Origin: Trebonia sp.
GTDB taxonomy: Bacteria; Actinomycetota; Actinomycetes; Streptosporangiales; Streptosporangiaceae
Reading direction: 5' to 3'
Length of the DNA: 10,821 nt
Assembly: GCA_030043595.1 (NCBI GenBank)
Contig: JASHXJ010000596.1
Location: 1 to 10,821, forward strand
The translations under genes were made by a program, and so were the position numbers. Shown in pieces: positions 7,748 through 10,821 of this stretch. Numbering within the stretch: the first letter of the stretch is position 1; each line of letters opens with the position of its first letter. Under the pieces are notes generated by a model. It saw only the letters and a program-made list of their open reading frames with translations, made no database searches and had not been told where the DNA came from.

Positions 7748-8824
7748 TTACACGGAACGGAACGTGACGCCTGTGGCGGCGTCCGCGGCTGCGACGGCCG
7801 TGGCGACGGGCGCCGGCTGGTTCAGCGGGAAGTGGCACGCCACGAGGTGCCCCGCCGCCAGCTCGCGTGGCTCGGGCTCCTCCTGCGCGCACAGATCCGT
7901 GGCCCGGGGGCACCTGGTGCGGAACCGGCACCCGCTCGGCGGGTTGATCGGCGACGGCGGCTCGCCCTTGATCGTCGCGGCCGCCCGGGCGGCGCCCGGC
8001 TCGGTGGACGGGATCGAGTCGAGCAGCGCCCGCGTGTACGGGTGCAGCGGCTGCCGGTACACCGCCTCGCCCGGCCCGGTCTCGCACATCTTGCCCAGGT
8101 ACATCACCGCCACCCGGTCGCTCACCTGCTTGACCAGCGCCAGGTCGTGCGCGATGAACAGGTAGGACAGGCTGAGTTCCGACCGCAGCTTCTCGAACAG
8201 GTTGAGTACCTGCGCCTGGATCAGCACGTCCAGCGAGGACACGGCCTCGTCGCAGATGATCAGCGACGGCTCCAGGGCCACCGCCCGGGCGATGGCGACG
8301 CGCTGCGCCTGCCCGCCGGACAGTTCCCTCGGATGCCGCTTCGCGTACCGCGCCGGGTCCAGGCCCACCAGGTCGAGCAGTTCGTCGACCCGCTTGCGCC
8401 GTGCGGCGCGGTCTCCCGTGCGGTAGGCGATCAGCGGCTCTTCGACGATTGACCGCACCCGCCATTTCGGGTCCAGCGACCCGAACGGGTCCTGGAACAC
8501 GAACTGCATGTGCCGGCGCGCCTGGAGCAGCCTGCCGCCGCGCAGCTTGGTCAGCTCGGTGCCGCGGAACACGACGGATCCTGACTTGGGCCGCGGGGCC
8601 TGCAGGATCGCCCGGGCCAGCGTGGACTTGCCGGACCCGGTCTCGCCCACGATGCCGAGCGTCTCGCCGGGCATGACGTCGAACGAGACGCCGGACACCG
8701 CCTGCACGACGCCGGCCTTGCCGCCGCCGCGCTCACGGACCACGAATTCCTGGACCACGTCGCGCGCCGACAGCAGCGGCTCCCCGGCTGCCGGCTGATC
8801 CGCGGGGGTGGGTTGGGCGGTCAT
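7748..8824 (-). CDS. Oligopeptide/dipeptide ABC transporter ATPase, OppF/DppF type
   Basis: A 358-residue cytoplasmic ATPase, one of two that drive the importer. Walker A is GETGSGKST (residues 60-68), the Q-loop lies in VFQDPFGSLDP (109-119), the ABC signature is LSGGQAQRVAIARA (168-181), Walker B is LIICDE (188-193) and the H-loop is IAHD (224-227). The C-terminal oligopeptide-type extension has HPYTRALLDSIP and four cysteines (299, 305, 312, 330). This is the CX5C-X6-C arrangement seen in OppD/OppF proteins and linked in some to an iron-sulfur cluster. The ATG at 8824 overlaps the OppD stop by four bases (ATGA). The frame is open to 9304, but that is only the reading of oppD in another frame. 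A 28-residue Ala/Val-rich tail ends the protein. Substrate class (peptide, opine, nickel) is not resolved. Confidence 0.93.
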   Translation of the reverse strand: MTAQPTPADQPAAGEPLLSARDVVQEFVVRERGGGKAGVVQAVSGVSFDVMPGETLGIVGETGSGKSTLARAILQAPRPKSGSVVFRGTELTKLRGGRLLQARRHMQFVFQDPFGSLDPKWRVRSIVEEPLIAYRTGDRAARRKRVDELLDLVGLDPARYAKRHPRELSGGQAQRVAIARAVALEPSLIICDEAVSSLDVLIQAQVLNLFEKLRSELSLSYLFIAHDLALVKQVSDRVAVMYLGKMCETGPGEAVYRQPLHPYTRALLDSIPSTEPGAARAAATIKGEPPSPINPPSGCRFRTRCPRATDLCAQEEPEPRELAAGHLVACHFPLNQPAPVATAVAAADAATGVTFRSV

Positions 8825-9813
8825 GCCGCGCCTCCGTTCTCGCAGGGATGCCAGCATGCCCACCGGTGGCCGGGTGCGTGCTCGAGCAGCGCCGGCGCCT
8901 TCGCCACGCAGTCGTCGGCCGCGCTCGCGCAGCGCGGCGCGAACGAGCAGCCGGGCGGCAGCGCGGTCGGGTCCGGCGGGCGCCCGCCCACGACCGGCAG
9001 CGGATAGTGCGCGGGCCGCTCCAGGTGCGGGACCGCGTCGAGCAGCGCCCGGGTATAACGCATCCGGACGGCGCCGCCGGTGCCGAAGAGCCGCATGGCG
9101 GGTGCCTGCTCGACGATCTTGCCCGCGTACATGACGACAACCTCGTCCGCGTAGGACGCCGCGAGCCCCATGTCGTGGCTGATCAGGATCAGCGCCATGT
9201 CCAGCTCCTGCTGCAGTTCGAGCAGCAGCTCCATGATCTGCGCCTGGGTGGTCACGTCGAGCGACGTCGTGGCCTCGTCGGCGATCAGCAGCTTCGGCCG
9301 GCACGCCAGCGCGATCGCGATCATCACGCGCTGCCGCATGCCGCCGGACAGCTGGTGCGGGTACTCGTGAAAGCGCCGCTCGGCCGCCGGGATGCGCACC
9401 AGCCGCAGCAGCTCGATCGCCTGGGTCTGCGCCTCGCGCCTGCTCACCGCGCGGTGCGTCTTGATGGCCTCGGTGATCTGGACGCCGACCCGCATCGTCG
9501 GGTTGAGCGACCGCGCCGGGTCCTGGAACACCATCGCGACGTCGGAGCCGCGGTGCCGGCGCAGCTCGGCATCGGACAGGCCGAGCAGCTCCGAGCCGCG
9601 CAGCCGGGCCGACCCGCTGATCGCCGCGGTCCCCGGCAGCAGCCCCATGATCGCCCGGCAGCAGACGGTCTTGCCTGACCCCGACTCGCCGATGATGGCG
9701 AGCGTGCGGCCGGGATCGACGGTGAAGCTGACCCCGTCGACGGCCCGCACCTCGAGGCCGCCGACCGCGAAGGAAACCCGCAGGTCGTCGACCTGCAGCA
9801 GAGCGTCTGTCAT
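8821..9813 (-). CDS. Oligopeptide/dipeptide ABC transporter ATPase, OppD/DppD type
   Basis: A 330-residue cytoplasmic ATPase, partner of the OppF-type protein in the same importer. Walker A is GESGSGKT (residues 42-49), Q-loop MVFQDPARSLNP (94-105), signature LSGGMRQRVMIAIAL (155-169), Walker B LLIADEATTSLD (175-186) and H-loop ISHD (211-214). The C-terminal oligopeptide-type region, with RYTRALLDAVPHLERP, carries four cysteines (289, 295, 302, 320) in the same CX5CX6C pattern as the neighbouring ATPase. The chosen ATG at 9813 overlaps the oppC stop by four bases and has GGGGAG four bases upstream. A GTG at 9825 would add only four residues and would remove that ribosome site. Clear family member; cargo unknown. 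Confidence 0.94.
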   Translation of the reverse strand: MTDALLQVDDLRVSFAVGGLEVRAVDGVSFTVDPGRTLAIIGESGSGKTVCCRAIMGLLPGTAAISGSARLRGSELLGLSDAELRRHRGSDVAMVFQDPARSLNPTMRVGVQITEAIKTHRAVSRREAQTQAIELLRLVRIPAAERRFHEYPHQLSGGMRQRVMIAIALACRPKLLIADEATTSLDVTTQAQIMELLLELQQELDMALILISHDMGLAASYADEVVVMYAGKIVEQAPAMRLFGTGGAVRMRYTRALLDAVPHLERPAHYPLPVVGGRPPDPTALPPGCSFAPRCASAADDCVAKAPALLEHAPGHRWACWHPCENGGAA

Positions 9814-10709
9814 TGCACTCCCCACCGCTCGCGCAGCGCGTCCCCGAGCATGTTCAGCGCCACCACGGTGACCAGCAGGAAAATGGACGGGATCAGCACG
9901 TACTCCGGCTGGGCGGTCAGCACCTGCTGGCCCTGCGCGATCATGGAGCCCCAGCTCGCCTCGGGCAGCGGGATGCCGTAGCCGAGGAAGTCAAGGGCGC
10001 CCTCCAGGATGATCACGATGCCGATGCCGAGCAGGCTGAACGTCACGATGCCCGGCAGGATGTTCGGCACGATGTGGCGCACGATGATCCGCCAGCCGCG
10101 GGTGCCGGCCAGCCGCGCCGCGGTCATGAACGGCAGCGCGCGCAGCGTCAGCGTGGCACCCCGCACGACCCGCCCGAGCGCCGGGATGGCGAACACCGAC
10201 AGCGCCAGGATCACGTGCATCTCGCTCGGCCCGAGCCCTTCGGCGATCACCAGCGCGAGCACCAGGGCGGGGAACGCGATCAGGACATCGAGGATCCGGC
10301 TCAGGACGGCGTCGATCCAGCCGCCGAAGTAGCCGGCGATGATCCCGATCCCGCCGCCGACCACGATGCCGATGACGGTGACGGACACGCTGACCTCGAA
10401 CGCGATCTGCCCGCCGTACACGATCTGGGAGAAGATGTCGACGCCGAGCGTGTTGGTACCGAGCCAGTGCCCCGGGGAGAACGGCGGCTCGGACGAATAG
10501 ATGATGTTCCCGTTGACAGACGATGGCAGGTTGTAGACCAGCGGCCACAGGAAGCACATGGCGAGCATCAGGATCAGGAACCCGGCCGGCACCCAGAGCC
10601 GCAGCGCGCGGCCGAGCCGCTGCGTCCGCAGCCGGCGGGAGTTGACCAGGGACGGCAGCGGCGGCGGGACACGGGTCGCCAGCGTGACGTCAGGAGTTGG
10701 AACTGCCAT
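9810..10709 (-). CDS. Oligopeptide/dipeptide ABC transporter permease, OppC/DppC type
   Basis: A 299-residue inner-membrane permease. After a basic, proline-rich cytoplasmic N-terminus (1-36) comes a first membrane helix (about 38-59). Next is the OppC/DppC hallmark HWLGTNTLGVDIFSQIVYGG (81-100), which is the normal family region between helices 1 and 2. Helices follow at about 105-127, 140-157, 165-180, 217-238 and 268-288. The ATPase-contact (EAA) loop is AARLAGTRGWRIIVRHIVPN (197-216). FLGYGIPLPEASWGSMIAQG (241-260) is the family's conserved loop before the last helix. ATG at 10709 has AAGGA six bases upstream and lies within the last 20 bases of the upstream oppB gene. It forms the channel with the OppB-type partner. 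Confidence 0.94.
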   Translation of the reverse strand: MAVPTPDVTLATRVPPPLPSLVNSRRLRTQRLGRALRLWVPAGFLILMLAMCFLWPLVYNLPSSVNGNIIYSSEPPFSPGHWLGTNTLGVDIFSQIVYGGQIAFEVSVSVTVIGIVVGGGIGIIAGYFGGWIDAVLSRILDVLIAFPALVLALVIAEGLGPSEMHVILALSVFAIPALGRVVRGATLTLRALPFMTAARLAGTRGWRIIVRHIVPNILPGIVTFSLLGIGIVIILEGALDFLGYGIPLPEASWGSMIAQGQQVLTAQPEYVLIPSIFLLVTVVALNMLGDALRERWGVQ

Positions 10710-10821
10710 ACCGGATCCTTGGGTCGAGTACCGCGTAGGCCAGGTCGGCGAGCAGGTTGCCGAGCACCGTGACGAGCGCGAAGACGAGCACGATCGCCTC
10801 GACGAGGGACGTGTCGTGGGT
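10690..10821 (-). CDS. Oligopeptide/dipeptide ABC transporter permease, OppB/DppB type (C-terminal end only)
   Basis: The last 43 codons and TGA stop of a permease whose start is beyond the right edge. The visible end reads as the final membrane helix, VEAIVLVFALVTVLGNLLAD, then LAYAVLDPRIRYG, which is the characteristic C-terminus of OppB/DppB permeases (NLLVDLLYAYLDPRIRYG-like). It overlaps the start of oppC by 20 bases, a tight coupling expected for the two halves of one channel. The periplasmic binding protein of this importer is not in the window and probably lies upstream to the right. Confidence 0.9.
   Translation of the reverse strand, partial: THDTSLVEAIVLVFALVTVLGNLLADLAYAVLDPRIRYGSSNS

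Noticed and set aside
8825..9304. Upstream extension of the OppF-type frame to 9304
   Set aside because: This part is the oppD gene read in another frame; the ATG at 8824, overlapping the oppD stop, precedes the ATPase domain.

Overview
The window is very GC-rich, with G or C at almost every third codon position. It encodes a cofactor F420-type luciferase-like oxidoreductase and prefers ATG/GTG starts with GA-rich ribosome sites, so a high-GC actinobacterium is the best guess. The genus cannot be told from this sequence. Every gene I can support lies on the minus strand, so transcription runs from right (10821) to left (1).

Layout, in order of transcription. (a) 10821-6795: the 3' end of an OppB/DppB permease, then OppC/DppC, OppD/DppD and OppF/DppF, with start/stop overlaps of 20, 4 and 4 bases. 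After a 32-base gap comes an LLM-class (F420-dependent type) oxidoreductase. This looks like one peptide/opine/nickel-type ABC importer operon with an enzyme at its tail. It ends at a strong hairpin (6761-6784). (b) 6707-2708: a leader RNA that closely resembles the SAM-I/SAM-IV riboswitch clan (6569-6707), followed by a MidA-like SAM-dependent methyltransferase, a short 'core' cobalamin-independent methionine synthase (MetE catalytic domain only) and S-adenosylmethionine synthetase MetK. The last two genes overlap by 8 bases. A perfect GC-rich hairpin (2618-2652) follows metK. The leader, MetE-like protein and MetK together point to a SAM-feedback-controlled methionine/SAM-producing cassette. 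(c) 2617-1701: about 0.9 kb without an intact gene. It holds the start of a zinc-type alcohol dehydrogenase that has decayed (about 2202-2342, with its ribosome site still present), blocks of short repeats, and a foldable leader just before the next gene. (d) 1700-1: a lipoprotein substrate-binding protein of the branched-chain amino acid/amide (HAAT) type, then the first 94 codons of a LivH-type permease that runs off the left edge.

The most interesting part is region (b). The leader matches the SAM-I core at many positions, including the length and spacing of the kink-turn arm, P1 and the J1/2 guanine. It departs from it in the P2 internal loop, the GCAA junction and the J3/4 segment. It controls an unusual trio in which a Rossmann methyltransferase of unknown substrate is paired with a core MetE whose methyl donor cannot be assumed to be methyl-folate. 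Functional statements are inferences from motifs read by eye; no database search was possible.
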